Source: Gemmatimonadota bacterium
GTDB lineage: Bacteria > Gemmatimonadota > Gemmatimonadetes > Gemmatimonadales > GWC2-71-9
DNA: 64,000 nt
Assembly: GCA_029262195.1 (NCBI GenBank)
Contig: JAJCZX010000024.1
Location: forward strand, 65,323-129,322
Direction: 5' to 3'
The notes below the pieces were generated by a model. That model had not been told where the DNA came from. It was given only the letters and a program-made list of their open reading frames with translations, and did no database searches. This document shows, piece by piece, positions 53,318 through 61,655 of the stretch (positions are counted from its first letter, which is position 1; the number at the start of each line of letters is the position of its first letter). The translations under genes were made by a program, and so were the position numbers.

Positions 53318-55185
53318 AATTCTCGGTTTTCATAAAAGACCACGCCACCCCCGGTCCCACCGGAGAACACGTCCAGATCGCCGTCAGAATCGATGTCGAC
53401 GAATCGAGGGGTGGAGTAGGGGCGTAGCGCCATCGTGAAGGTCGGGTCCAGTTCCAGCAGCGGTTCGGTAGCCGTACCGCGATTGGCGTAAAACTTCACG
53501 TCGCCGGCTTCAGAGCCGATAACCAGGTCAAGGGTCCCATCGTAGTTCAGGTCCACAGCGACGGGGAAGCTTCGACGACCGACATCAATGCCCTGGAATT
53601 TGTCTGAAACCAGTTCAAAGGACGGCGTCGCCGGCGTGCCAACGTTGCGGTAGAAGTTGAGAGCACCTGAGGACTCACCAATGAACATGTCAAGGTCTCC
53701 GTCGGCATCAATGTCAACTAACTCGGGGGTGGTGTTGCTACCCCTCGTGATCTCGATCAACGCCGAATCAGCCAGCACGAAATCCGGTTGTGTGCGGGTG
53801 CCCACGTTCTCATAGTAGGCAATCTCATCTTTCCATGATCCCAGCACCATGTCGAGATCTCCGTCAGCGTCCAGGTCGCCGAATGACGGAGCGTAATGGA
53901 AAAGGCCTTCCAACTCCAGCGTACCCGTTAGGCGGAACATGGGCTCGTGGGCATTCCCCTGGTTCTCGAACCTGTAGACTAGGGACGTTTGGAGATTGTC
54001 CTGGTCAATTTTGTTGGGGACCAACATGTCCAGATCCCCATCGTCATCCAGATCCACAAAGGTGGGAACGCTCTCGCTACCCACATCAATCTGTCGCACG
54101 AAGGCCCGCGATCGTTCTGCGAACTCACCTTCGCCCAGGTTTTCCAGGTAGAAAAGGTTAGTCGCGGTTGTCGCGTTGGGATTGTAGGCACCGCCCAGGA
54201 CACCGACCAAAACATCGAGGTCTCCGTCGGCATCGAGGTCCCCAAAACTCGGAGCGTTGTAACCGCTGGTTAGCAGTGGGTCGCCAACGGGGAACTGGGT
54301 CGGTTGCCCCTGGTAAACCGGCTGAGAGCAACTGCCGGTATTCTCGATCATCAACAGACCCTGCTCGAAGAAATCGCCCCAGAACAAATCCTGGTCCCCG
54401 TCGGAATCAATGTCGGCCAGTGCCAGAGTGTTCGCTCCATGTTTGCTCCCGATTTGAGCCACAATAGAGATGCCCTCAAAATCATCCACCACGTGCCTGA
54501 AACGGGGAGCGCCGTCGGGGCCTACCCCATCTTCTTCGTAACGGGTGATGGAACCGACCAGGCGGCCGATCAGGAGGTCTCGGTTTGCGTCGCAATCGAT
54601 TTCCGAAACGTTGGGAATGTTTTGTCTATCGGAAAAAATAGGGACGCCGTCGGAGTCCCTCAGGGTATCGGCCAGCACTCGAAAGCCCGGTCGGGTGGAT
54701 GAACCTTCGTTGCGGTAATAGGTGACGTAACTAAAGGGCCGTTCCGTGAGCAAATCGGAATCACCGTCTGCGTCCATGTCGACAAAACGATACCACTCTC
54801 CAATATCGATGCCGCCATACTGGTCAGTGCGCCACACAAAATCAGCGTTTTGAGTGTCGCCGATGTTTTCAAACCACATTACCGCCGAAGGCGCTTCCTG
54901 AACGAACAGATCGAGATCTCCGTCGTCGTCAATATCGACCATCTGGGGCCTTGGAATATTAAAACCTCCAAGGAATGGATGGTCGTAAGGCATCCCGGCC
55001 TCATCGAGAACCGGGAAGGGGCTCACTTCGCGGGTCAGTTGCGGAGGGAACGAAGGGGTCCTACCCGTCATCTGCGCAGGTGTGGGTCCCGCCGCAGAAG
55101 GGGATGAAGCATTCGGTGTATTCGCCGTGCCGCAAGCTGCAAGCAGCGCCGCCGAAAAAGTGATTCGTAAAAAACGCGTTGTCAT
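53314..55185 (-). CDS. FG-GAP/VCBS repeat lipoprotein
   Basis: 623 residues. Signal with lipobox AALLAACGTA. The rest consists of seven or more repeats built on FGDLDADGDLDVLVG and VDIDADGDLDMFIG, in which the DxDxDGDxD loops bind calcium. This is an extracellular beta-propeller of the integrin-alpha-like type. Its ATG overlaps the stop of the YncE-like gene by one base (TAATG), so they are co-translated. Confidence 0.9.
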   Translation of the reverse strand: MTTRFLRITFSAALLAACGTANTPNASSPSAAGPTPAQMTGRTPSFPPQLTREVSPFPVLDEAGMPYDHPFLGGFNIPRPQMVDIDDDGDLDLFVQEAPSAVMWFENIGDTQNADFVWRTDQYGGIDIGEWYRFVDMDADGDSDLLTERPFSYVTYYRNEGSSTRPGFRVLADTLRDSDGVPIFSDRQNIPNVSEIDCDANRDLLIGRLVGSITRYEEDGVGPDGAPRFRHVVDDFEGISIVAQIGSKHGANTLALADIDSDGDQDLFWGDFFEQGLLMIENTGSCSQPVYQGQPTQFPVGDPLLTSGYNAPSFGDLDADGDLDVLVGVLGGAYNPNATTATNLFYLENLGEGEFAERSRAFVRQIDVGSESVPTFVDLDDDGDLDMLVPNKIDQDNLQTSLVYRFENQGNAHEPMFRLTGTLELEGLFHYAPSFGDLDADGDLDMVLGSWKDEIAYYENVGTRTQPDFVLADSALIEITRGSNTTPELVDIDADGDLDMFIGESSGALNFYRNVGTPATPSFELVSDKFQGIDVGRRSFPVAVDLNYDGTLDLVIGSEAGDVKFYANRGTATEPLLELDPTFTMALRPYSTPRFVDIDSDGDLDVFSGGTGGGVVFYENREF

Positions 55186-56252
55186 TAATGCTCCGTGTTG
55201 GTTCCGATGCCAGCCGGATAGGCGCCGACTTCAATAATTTTGACAATGGCCTTAGTGCCGACATCGATTACGACGACTGTCCCAGCGACAGCATCGCCTT
55301 CCAGGTCGGTCATCGGAGTGTATTCGCCGCGAAGGTTTCTGTTGGACACGTATATCTTTGATCCATCAGGGGACACGGCGCTCCCGTGCGGCTGAGCCAC
55401 TCCGTTTCCTTCTATAACCGCAGCGACGGTACGATCTCGCATGTCAATAATAGTAATGGTGCTCGCCTCCATGTTGCCCAGGTATAACCATCTACCGTCC
55501 GGTGTGAAGGTGGGGTGCCATGGGGCGGCATTCACATCAAGGGTGTCGAAAGGCGTGAGGTCGGGTGCGTTATTGATGTCAAAGAAAAAAACCTTAGAGG
55601 TTAACTGGGCGCTTCCGACCATCGTGTGCCCGTCGGGGGAAATGGCAAAGTTCACGAACACGTGCGGATCGCTGCCTTCCAACGTTGTAAGTTCGGTCGA
55701 TTCCTCAGAGACGTTCACCGTAGCCAGCTGGTTGACCGCCAGGCTGGCCGAAAACACTGTCTCACCGCCCGGGGCAACTGCCAGAGCGTGTGGTCGCGGA
55801 AAAAAGACGTCGACCTCCTCAATCGTCATGTCGGTGCGGTCGACGATTCCGATTCGTTGTGGCGGGTTAACAGCCGCCATGGAACGTCCGACGTAGAGCA
55901 TGTCACTGTCTGGATCAAGCGCCAGTAGTCCGGGCCGCTCAAACTCTAATCTGCCGACCAGCTGGTTGTCCCGCTCAAACTTCAGAACCGTGTTGGCCGC
56001 GATGAGGGAAACGTACCAGTGTGATCCGTCCGGCTCTACCGCTATATGGTGCGGTTTGGCCATCGGAGGAAACCCGAGTGCCTGGAGATCGACAGTATGC
56101 ACTACCTCATCGGTGTTGATATCGATCACCGAAACGGTAGCAGAGTTCTGGTTGGCCACGTAAAGGAAGTGGTCGCGATCGGTCGCCGACTGGATTCCCA
56201 TGGTGATCCAAAGGATGGCGGGCAGCAACAGAAAGAATCTATGCGTTTTCAC
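55185..56252 (-). CDS. YncE-like beta-propeller protein
   Basis: 355 residues from a GTG at 56252 (VKTHRFFLLLPAILWITMGIQSA), preferred over an ATG at 56300 because it gives a correct signal peptide and has a CCGGAG site. Repeats such as FLYVANQNSATVSVIDINTDEVVHTV, HYIAVEPDGSHWYVSL-type blades and DGRWLYLGNMEASTITIIDM are characteristic of YncE/YVTN propellers. These are periplasmic or extracellular scaffolds of mostly unknown role. It lies upstream of, and is co-translated with, the VCBS lipoprotein gene. Confidence 0.88.
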   Translation of the reverse strand: MKTHRFFLLLPAILWITMGIQSATDRDHFLYVANQNSATVSVIDINTDEVVHTVDLQALGFPPMAKPHHIAVEPDGSHWYVSLIAANTVLKFERDNQLVGRLEFERPGLLALDPDSDMLYVGRSMAAVNPPQRIGIVDRTDMTIEEVDVFFPRPHALAVAPGGETVFSASLAVNQLATVNVSEESTELTTLEGSDPHVFVNFAISPDGHTMVGSAQLTSKVFFFDINNAPDLTPFDTLDVNAAPWHPTFTPDGRWLYLGNMEASTITIIDMRDRTVAAVIEGNGVAQPHGSAVSPDGSKIYVSNRNLRGEYTPMTDLEGDAVAGTVVVIDVGTKAIVKIIEVGAYPAGIGTNTEH

Positions 56253-56265
56253 AACGTTGGCTCCG

Positions 56266-56313
56266 GAAAAAAGAGGGAAAGGGAGAGTGATTTTCAACAC
56301 TCACCCTCTCCCT
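56266..56313 (-). terminator. Intrinsic terminator after the choice-of-anchor B gene
   Basis: On the minus strand an imperfect GGGAGAG...CTCTCCC hairpin (arms about 56281-56289 and 56302-56312) is followed by a CT-rich, T-ending tract (TTTCCCTCTTTTTT). It lies between the gene ending at 56353 and the start of the YncE-like gene. Confidence 0.7.
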
Positions 56314-56352
56314 CAAATATACGGTGTTAGCTAATGTGTTGCAGCCACCACC

Positions 56353-58749
56353 TTAGGGTACGAGTTCTTGCTTCTCTCTGAGGACAAATAGACCCTCTTG
56401 CCCGCTGGTCACGATTACGTTGCCGCTGGAGAAATACGGATAGTTACTCCACGCACCACCCATTCCAGCAGAGTTGTCACCCAGGGGCACTGTGTCGAAA
56501 TATCCGACTTCAACAGGATTCTCAACGTCTGTAATGTCCAGTACACGAAGACCTGATTGGTAGTTCGCCTGGTACATCATGTTGCCTTTGATGTAAAGAT
56601 TGTGATCACTGGACTCCTGAGTACCAAAGTGCTCTTTGAGCAGGATCGGATCGTCGAGGTCTGAGATATCCCAGATCAGGGTTCTGGTGTGATCAACTTC
56701 CTCCGGGCTACCCAACTCATCCAGCTCGTCATTCATGAAGAAGTAACGATGGTCTTCCGTTATCCATCCCTGGTGGGCGTAGCCAACGTTGGGATAAGAA
56801 GCGTTGGAAAGTGCAACCGGGTTTTCTTTGTCCGAGACGTCGGCGATGCTGATGGCCGTTTCGTTCGAACCAAAGCAGATCTCCTTACCCGAATGATCCG
56901 CGTCGGGACCCTGGTACACAATACACTGGGCATCGTGGCTGTATCCCGTGTTTGAACGTCCGGTGGACGGATCAGAGAAACAACCGGCGAAGCTCGGATT
57001 CGTCGGGTCCTGGATGTTGATCATGTGAAGTCCACCACCGCAGGTATCACCGCTAGCGCTAACTCCAACGGCATAGGCGAAGCCGGTCTCCTCATTGATA
57101 ACGATATTGTGGGCGCTGCCCAGGCCGTCGTAACGCGCGGTCTCTTCAAAAGTCACCGGAGCGTTGCGGACATCGGCCAGCTGGGTAAGGTCGAAAACCT
57201 GTACGCCATGCTGCCCGGAATTTTCTGCAACGATGAATGCGTGATCCCGATATACTTTGATGTCGCGCCATACGCTAACCGGCGAGCCTTCGGTTCGGAA
57301 CAACTGGCCGAGGTACACGGGATTGGATGGGTCAGTGATGTCAACGAACGCAGTGGCATCGGTACGACCAACGAGGGCATATTCGCGGCCCCGGTATTCC
57401 CATCCCCAAACGTCGTTTACAGCGATACCATCTTCTCCGCCCAATTCTGAAACCGGTACGAAGGACATGAGGTTTACATCGCCGCAATCAAAGTGTGCAG
57501 CGACGCCCTCGGCACAGGTAACGGTTTCACCAGCAATCATCTCAAGTCCATCGCGGGTGTCCGATTCCAACACCGCCGTAGCGGCCCAGAGGCCGTCCGA
57601 TCCGCGCTCGATGATCGTGGCACCACCGGCACCGCGCATGCCGACAACCGCCACGTCTCCCTCAGCGGCGAGGTAGGCGCCGAAGTAATCTCCGCCTGTT
57701 CCCGATGTCGAATAATCGATTCCCGGGGAGGTGACCTTGCGTGAGTTCAGCCAACCCTGCTCGATATCAAATTCAAAGCTATAGAGACCGTTAACGCTGG
57801 GTGCGCCAACGAGCACACTGTTGCCGGCGATCGCGACGTTGCGTCCGAAGTTCATCTGTTCGTGCCCATCAAAAGCAACCACAGATGGGCCGGTACCCCA
57901 TTCGCCCGCCTCCGTGTCATAAACCATCGGGATGACGGTTCCCGTCTGGTTGCGCTCGTAGAGCGACCCGAGAAGTGCGTAGTCGCCTTCGATAACGATA
58001 TGGAATGCGAAGCGATCGCCTTCCTGGAGTGTTTCCGGTGCGATTTTGGCCTGTTGCTGCCAGGCTCCACCGTTCAACTCGAATGCGTACACGGCCCCAC
58101 GGTTGCCGTTGTGAGCCATGGCGGTAATCAGAGCCCGGCCGTTATCGAGGTCGAAGGTCCAACCGAAGAGGTCGCCGGCTTCGAGGTCGTTGCCTTTGAG
58201 TTTCGCCTGCTCGGTCCATTGACCGTTGGAGGAGCGGTGGAAAACGTAAACGGCGCCGGTGGTCTCGTTTTGCGTGGCGCCGACCATGAGGTAATCGCCA
58301 TCAATGCGGGCATAGGCGCCGAAAGCATCTCCGCTCTCGGAATCACTGGCACTTACTGTAGCCGTCGGCTCCCAGGTCCCAGAACTGTTTTTTTCGAAAA
58401 TGTAGGCGACACCGTTGGATCCAGCGGGCGAGCCGGTCACAACCATGCGGTTTCCATCAACATCGATGTATCGACCAAATTGATCCCCGAACTCGGAATC
58501 AGGTGCAGTTAGGCGCGTCGCTTCGGTCCATTCACCGCCACTCTTGCGGTATACATAAACGAACCCGGAGGCATAGGTGTTCTGTGCTTCACCAACGAAC
58601 ACATCGCCGCCTCCCGTGGCTACTGCGAGGCCAAACCCGGTCTGGTATCCGGGTCGGGCATCATCACTCCTGAACGTCTGGGCGACCAAGGGGGTCGCCA
58701 GCGTCAGGAGAATGGCAGTGCCTAAAAATTGAGCTGAAAGCCTTCTCAT
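56353..58749 (-). CDS. Secreted FG-GAP plus choice-of-anchor B domain protein
   Basis: 798 residues with a signal peptide (LGTAILLTLATPLVAQ). Residues about 25-390 are FG-GAP-like repeats: blades such as GDQFGRYIDVDGNRMVVTGSPAG, GDAFGAYARIDGDYLMVGATQN and GDLFGWTFDLDNGRALITA. From about 410 a choice-of-anchor B (LVIVD-repeat) domain follows: VNDVWGWEYRGREYALVGRTDATAFVDITDPSNPVYLG, TGYSHDAQCIVYQG and SDHNLYIKGNMMYQANYQSGLRVLDI. Such proteins are secreted or surface-held in marine Bacteroidetes and Gemmatimonadota. No sorting tail is seen at the C-terminus (REKQELVP). It has its own terminator, then the YncE-VCBS pair. Confidence 0.88.
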   Translation of the reverse strand: MRRLSAQFLGTAILLTLATPLVAQTFRSDDARPGYQTGFGLAVATGGGDVFVGEAQNTYASGFVYVYRKSGGEWTEATRLTAPDSEFGDQFGRYIDVDGNRMVVTGSPAGSNGVAYIFEKNSSGTWEPTATVSASDSESGDAFGAYARIDGDYLMVGATQNETTGAVYVFHRSSNGQWTEQAKLKGNDLEAGDLFGWTFDLDNGRALITAMAHNGNRGAVYAFELNGGAWQQQAKIAPETLQEGDRFAFHIVIEGDYALLGSLYERNQTGTVIPMVYDTEAGEWGTGPSVVAFDGHEQMNFGRNVAIAGNSVLVGAPSVNGLYSFEFDIEQGWLNSRKVTSPGIDYSTSGTGGDYFGAYLAAEGDVAVVGMRGAGGATIIERGSDGLWAATAVLESDTRDGLEMIAGETVTCAEGVAAHFDCGDVNLMSFVPVSELGGEDGIAVNDVWGWEYRGREYALVGRTDATAFVDITDPSNPVYLGQLFRTEGSPVSVWRDIKVYRDHAFIVAENSGQHGVQVFDLTQLADVRNAPVTFEETARYDGLGSAHNIVINEETGFAYAVGVSASGDTCGGGLHMINIQDPTNPSFAGCFSDPSTGRSNTGYSHDAQCIVYQGPDADHSGKEICFGSNETAISIADVSDKENPVALSNASYPNVGYAHQGWITEDHRYFFMNDELDELGSPEEVDHTRTLIWDISDLDDPILLKEHFGTQESSDHNLYIKGNMMYQANYQSGLRVLDITDVENPVEVGYFDTVPLGDNSAGMGGAWSNYPYFSSGNVIVTSGQEGLFVLREKQELVP

Positions 58750-58821
58750 TTGTTACCTCTGTAAAAGGTGTGGGGTGAAAGTGACTCCAGGAAACAAGGC
58801 GCTTTTGAAAGCGCAAACACA

Positions 58822-59142
58822 TTAAAGAACGTGGTTTCTCCGATGAGCGTCAAGCACATTAACGGTTAGACGATCAAACGAGTCGTTTAGTTGCACCGAA
58901 TGCACTTTTGTTTTGAAGCGTTCCAACGTGAAACGAAGTTGCGTCGCTCTACCGGCAGTTACTACCTCAAACGGCCAATGTTGTTCACTCCAATCGGGCA
59001 GGCCGTTTAGATAAAAATCGAACCATTCATCCCGTTCAAACGTTAAGATAGGAGCGTCCACGCTCAGCGCGATGTTGTGTCGTTCCGAAAGGCCACGGAT
59101 AAACTGCCTGGAAAAACCCGTGCTCGGCAAACACCTACACAT
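58822..59142 (-). CDS. Small hypothetical ORF, uncertain
   Basis: A 106-residue frame without signal, membrane helix or recognised motif. Segments such as ILTFERDEWFDFYLNGLPDWSEQHWPFEVV look protein-like. It may be a remnant of a longer gene, since its start lies against the divergent PKD lipoprotein gene and no ribosome site is clear. The rest of the 58750-59153 gap shows nothing else I can support. Confidence 0.3.
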   Translation of the reverse strand: MCRCLPSTGFSRQFIRGLSERHNIALSVDAPILTFERDEWFDFYLNGLPDWSEQHWPFEVVTAGRATQLRFTLERFKTKVHSVQLNDSFDRLTVNVLDAHRRNHVL

Positions 59143-59153
59143 TTGGAGTGAGA

Positions 59154-60131
59154 ATGAAACACATGGAAACCCTTAGTCGCCTGCTGGTACCCTCTACTGT
59201 GGCGCTGGCAATCGGAGCATGTGGTGGGGATGGAACTTCTGGACCTGATGCTAACAGAGCGCCGGTTGCGTCTTTTACTGCCAATCCTGAGTCGGTACCG
59301 GCGGGAGATGGAAATCAAACTGTGGTGACGCTGGACGGATCGGCCTCGAGCGACCCTGACGGCGATCAACTGACGTTTTCCTGGACGGTTCCCAGCGGTC
59401 AGTTTGTGGAAAACACAACGTCAACAAGCAATATCGCCCGAGTGACCTTCCCCGGTGCGGCTCCATACACCGTGGTTCTTGAGGTTGACGATGGGAACGG
59501 TAGCACCAACTCGACCAGCTTCACGATTACGCTTTCTGCGAGCAATCAGGCTCCAACCGCGTTGTTTACAGCCTCGCCGGAGTTCGTAGCTGCGAATGAT
59601 ATGAACCAGACAGTGGTTACGTTGGATGGATCGGCATCCACGGACCCTGACGGAGACGCCCTTACTTTTTCCTGGACCGCGCCGAGTGGTACGTTCGTAG
59701 AAAACACCTCTGCCACCAGCCAAGTCGCGAAAGTAACCTTCCCCGGTACGGCCCCTTACGATGTTCGGTTGATCGTCAGCGATGGCCGTGGCGGTGCTGA
59801 CACGACCAATTTTCTTGTCACGCTTAATTCTGCGCCGGTGGCCAGCATCGCTGCCAATCCGTTGTCGGTTCCTGCTGGCGATGCAAACCAGACGGTTGTG
59901 ACTTTGGACGGGACCGGGTCTTCGGATGCAGATGGAGATTCGTTAACGTTCTCATGGGTAGTGCAAAGCGGTACTTTCGTCGAGGGCACTTCAGCTTCGA
60001 GCCCCACCGCAAAGGTGACCTTTCCAGGGAACGCACCGTACGGCGTAAACCTGACCGTAAGCGATGGTCGCGGCGGATCCGACACGGCTACCCTGACGAT
60101 CGCCCTGGGCGTGTCGCCGGGAGGGCTTTAA
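59154..60131 (+). CDS. PKD-domain lipoprotein
   Basis: 325 residues from ATG 59154. Signal with lipobox ALAIGACGGD. Three PKD domains in tandem, each built on NRAPVASFTANPESVPAGDGNQTVVTLDGSASSDPDGDxLTFSW and ending VDDGNGSTN or VSDGRGGxDT. The three copies are very similar, so recent duplication is likely. PKD domains act in surface binding or as spacers, often in polymer-degrading systems; no enzyme domain is attached here. Confidence 0.9.
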   Translation: MKHMETLSRLLVPSTVALAIGACGGDGTSGPDANRAPVASFTANPESVPAGDGNQTVVTLDGSASSDPDGDQLTFSWTVPSGQFVENTTSTSNIARVTFPGAAPYTVVLEVDDGNGSTNSTSFTITLSASNQAPTALFTASPEFVAANDMNQTVVTLDGSASTDPDGDALTFSWTAPSGTFVENTSATSQVAKVTFPGTAPYDVRLIVSDGRGGADTTNFLVTLNSAPVASIAANPLSVPAGDANQTVVTLDGTGSSDADGDSLTFSWVVQSGTFVEGTSASSPTAKVTFPGNAPYGVNLTVSDGRGGSDTATLTIALGVSPGGL

Positions 60132-60186
60132 TACACGCTCTGGGTTTGGCCCCGAGATGCGAGAAATAACGAAGATGGAATGAATC

Positions 60187-60705
60187 ATGGTTTTTTCTCT
60201 GGATAATGATCTGGCAGTACTTGAGCGAACACCTGGGGTTCTGACGCGCATGCTTAGCGGGATGCCCGAAGACATGGTTACCGAAAGTGTAGCGGGCGAG
60301 GACTGGAGGGTCATAGACGTTGTTGGCCACCTTCTCCACGGCGAAAAAGTCGATTGGCCGGTTCGAGTCAAGGCGATCCTTTCGGGCGAGCAAAAGGCCT
60401 TTGAACCTTTTGATAGGTTCGCCATGCTGGACTGGCCCGCCTCCGACATAGCGTCTCAGTTGGAGGAGTTTGCCACAATGCGAGTGGTTAACCTTGAAGG
60501 CATTAAGAATATCGGACTAACAGTTGGGGACCTGGGGAAGACGGGAGTTCACCCCGAATTTGGTGAAGTCACGCTCGGACAGCTGTTGTCCACCTGGGTT
60601 GTCCACGATCTTGGACACATAGCTCAGATTACTCGAATAATGGCGAAGCGGCTCAGATCAGATGTGGGGCCGTGGAGTAATTACCTGGGGATTCTGAATC
60701 TTTGA
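60187..60705 (+). CDS. DinB-like protein
   Basis: 172 residues. The fold is a four-helix bundle of the DinB/YfiT type. The possible metal His residues are in VIDVVGHLLHGEKVDW and VVHDLGHIAQITRIMA, three His being the usual number. Family members include thiol-dependent transferases and damage-inducible proteins; the role is unknown. The stop overlaps the next gene (TTGA). Confidence 0.85.
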   Translation: MVFSLDNDLAVLERTPGVLTRMLSGMPEDMVTESVAGEDWRVIDVVGHLLHGEKVDWPVRVKAILSGEQKAFEPFDRFAMLDWPASDIASQLEEFATMRVVNLEGIKNIGLTVGDLGKTGVHPEFGEVTLGQLLSTWVVHDLGHIAQITRIMAKRLRSDVGPWSNYLGILNL

Positions 60706-61130
60706 AATCAAGCGTGCCGGTTTTGGGTCTGTTCTTGGCTACGGGGGTGGCATGTACTCATTCCGCCATTGAGGTGGCGACGCCGCAGCCTGTTATCGTG
60801 TCTACGCAAACGCTTATCCATCCGTTGGCGCATGGCGCTCGAGTCAAGGTGAAATCGCCCGGCCTGGGGCAGGGTTGGACTCAGGGAATTCTCTCGTTGG
60901 AGGGGAAATGTGTCGTGTGGTTACGGAATTCGCGGCGCAGCGGGAGGTACATCGCGATCTTTCAACTGACCCATGCAAGTGTTTCGAACGTGCAGCGGGA
61001 ACCACGAGGAGGGTGGCCGACCGGTGTTTTAGGACCGGTGCCCGGTGAAATTTGGACGGAAGTACCCGACGATGTGTTGGGGTCCCTACAACAAATGTGT
61101 CGAGGAGTTCAATACAGTCTTCGGACCTAG
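60702..61130 (+). CDS. Small lipoprotein of unknown function
   Basis: 142 residues from a TTG that overlaps the DinB-like gene. LGLFLATGVACTHS is a lipobox. The mature part (about 120 residues) is beta-rich with a repeated basic pattern (GARVKVKSPGLGQGWTQGILSLEGKCVVWL), which recalls SH3-like folds. Its 3' end meets the convergent queD-like gene at a shared CTAG. Confidence 0.65.
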   Translation: MKSSVPVLGLFLATGVACTHSAIEVATPQPVIVSTQTLIHPLAHGARVKVKSPGLGQGWTQGILSLEGKCVVWLRNSRRSGRYIAIFQLTHASVSNVQREPRGGWPTGVLGPVPGEIWTEVPDDVLGSLQQMCRGVQYSLRT

Positions 61131-61534
61131 ATCTCCAGTACGGCGTGGTTCCTGGGCGTCTCCCAGAGGACGACTTTGCTCAGGGTGCCCGGGAGCTTGT
61201 CCTCGAGGATCTGCCATATAACCAGCGCAATGTTTTCAACCGTCGGATTCAGGTTCCGGAATTCCGGTACGTCGATGTTGAGGTTCTTGTGGTCGAACCG
61301 ATCCAGAACTTCACTGGTAACGATTTTTTTTATCTCGCTGAGGTCCGCTACGTAGCCGATCGTTGGGTCGGGTTCTCCCGTTACTGAAACCTCCAACTCG
61401 TAATTGTGGCCGTGGTAATTGGGGTTGTTGCACGGTCCGAATTGTTCACGGTTGGCTTGCTCAGACAGCCCGTCGGCGTGGAGCCGGTGGGCGGCGTTGA
61501 AGTGGACTCTTCTTGTCACAGAAAGCTTTGGCAT
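61127..61534 (-). CDS. 6-pyruvoyl-tetrahydropterin synthase / QueD family
   Basis: 135 residues. The zinc ligands are in RVHFNAAHRL and NYHGHNYELEV; the catalytic Cys lies in FGPCNNPNYHGH, and the Glu in NPTVENIALVIW. Known members make 6-pyruvoyltetrahydropterin or 6-carboxy-tetrahydropterin (QueD, queuosine precursor). The CNNPNYHGHNY motif alone does not decide between them. No other que gene lies nearby. Confidence 0.9.
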   Translation of the reverse strand: MPKLSVTRRVHFNAAHRLHADGLSEQANREQFGPCNNPNYHGHNYELEVSVTGEPDPTIGYVADLSEIKKIVTSEVLDRFDHKNLNIDVPEFRNLNPTVENIALVIWQILEDKLPGTLSKVVLWETPRNHAVLEI

Positions 61535-61655
61535 GGTTGTTAATATACCGTCCCTTGTATCCGGTCAAGTGAATAGGTCGGTTGGGCGTACCAAGCGGAA
61601 CACCCGAAGTTGTCGAGGTGTTTAGGTTAAAGTACTTCCCAGAGGTCTAGAACAG

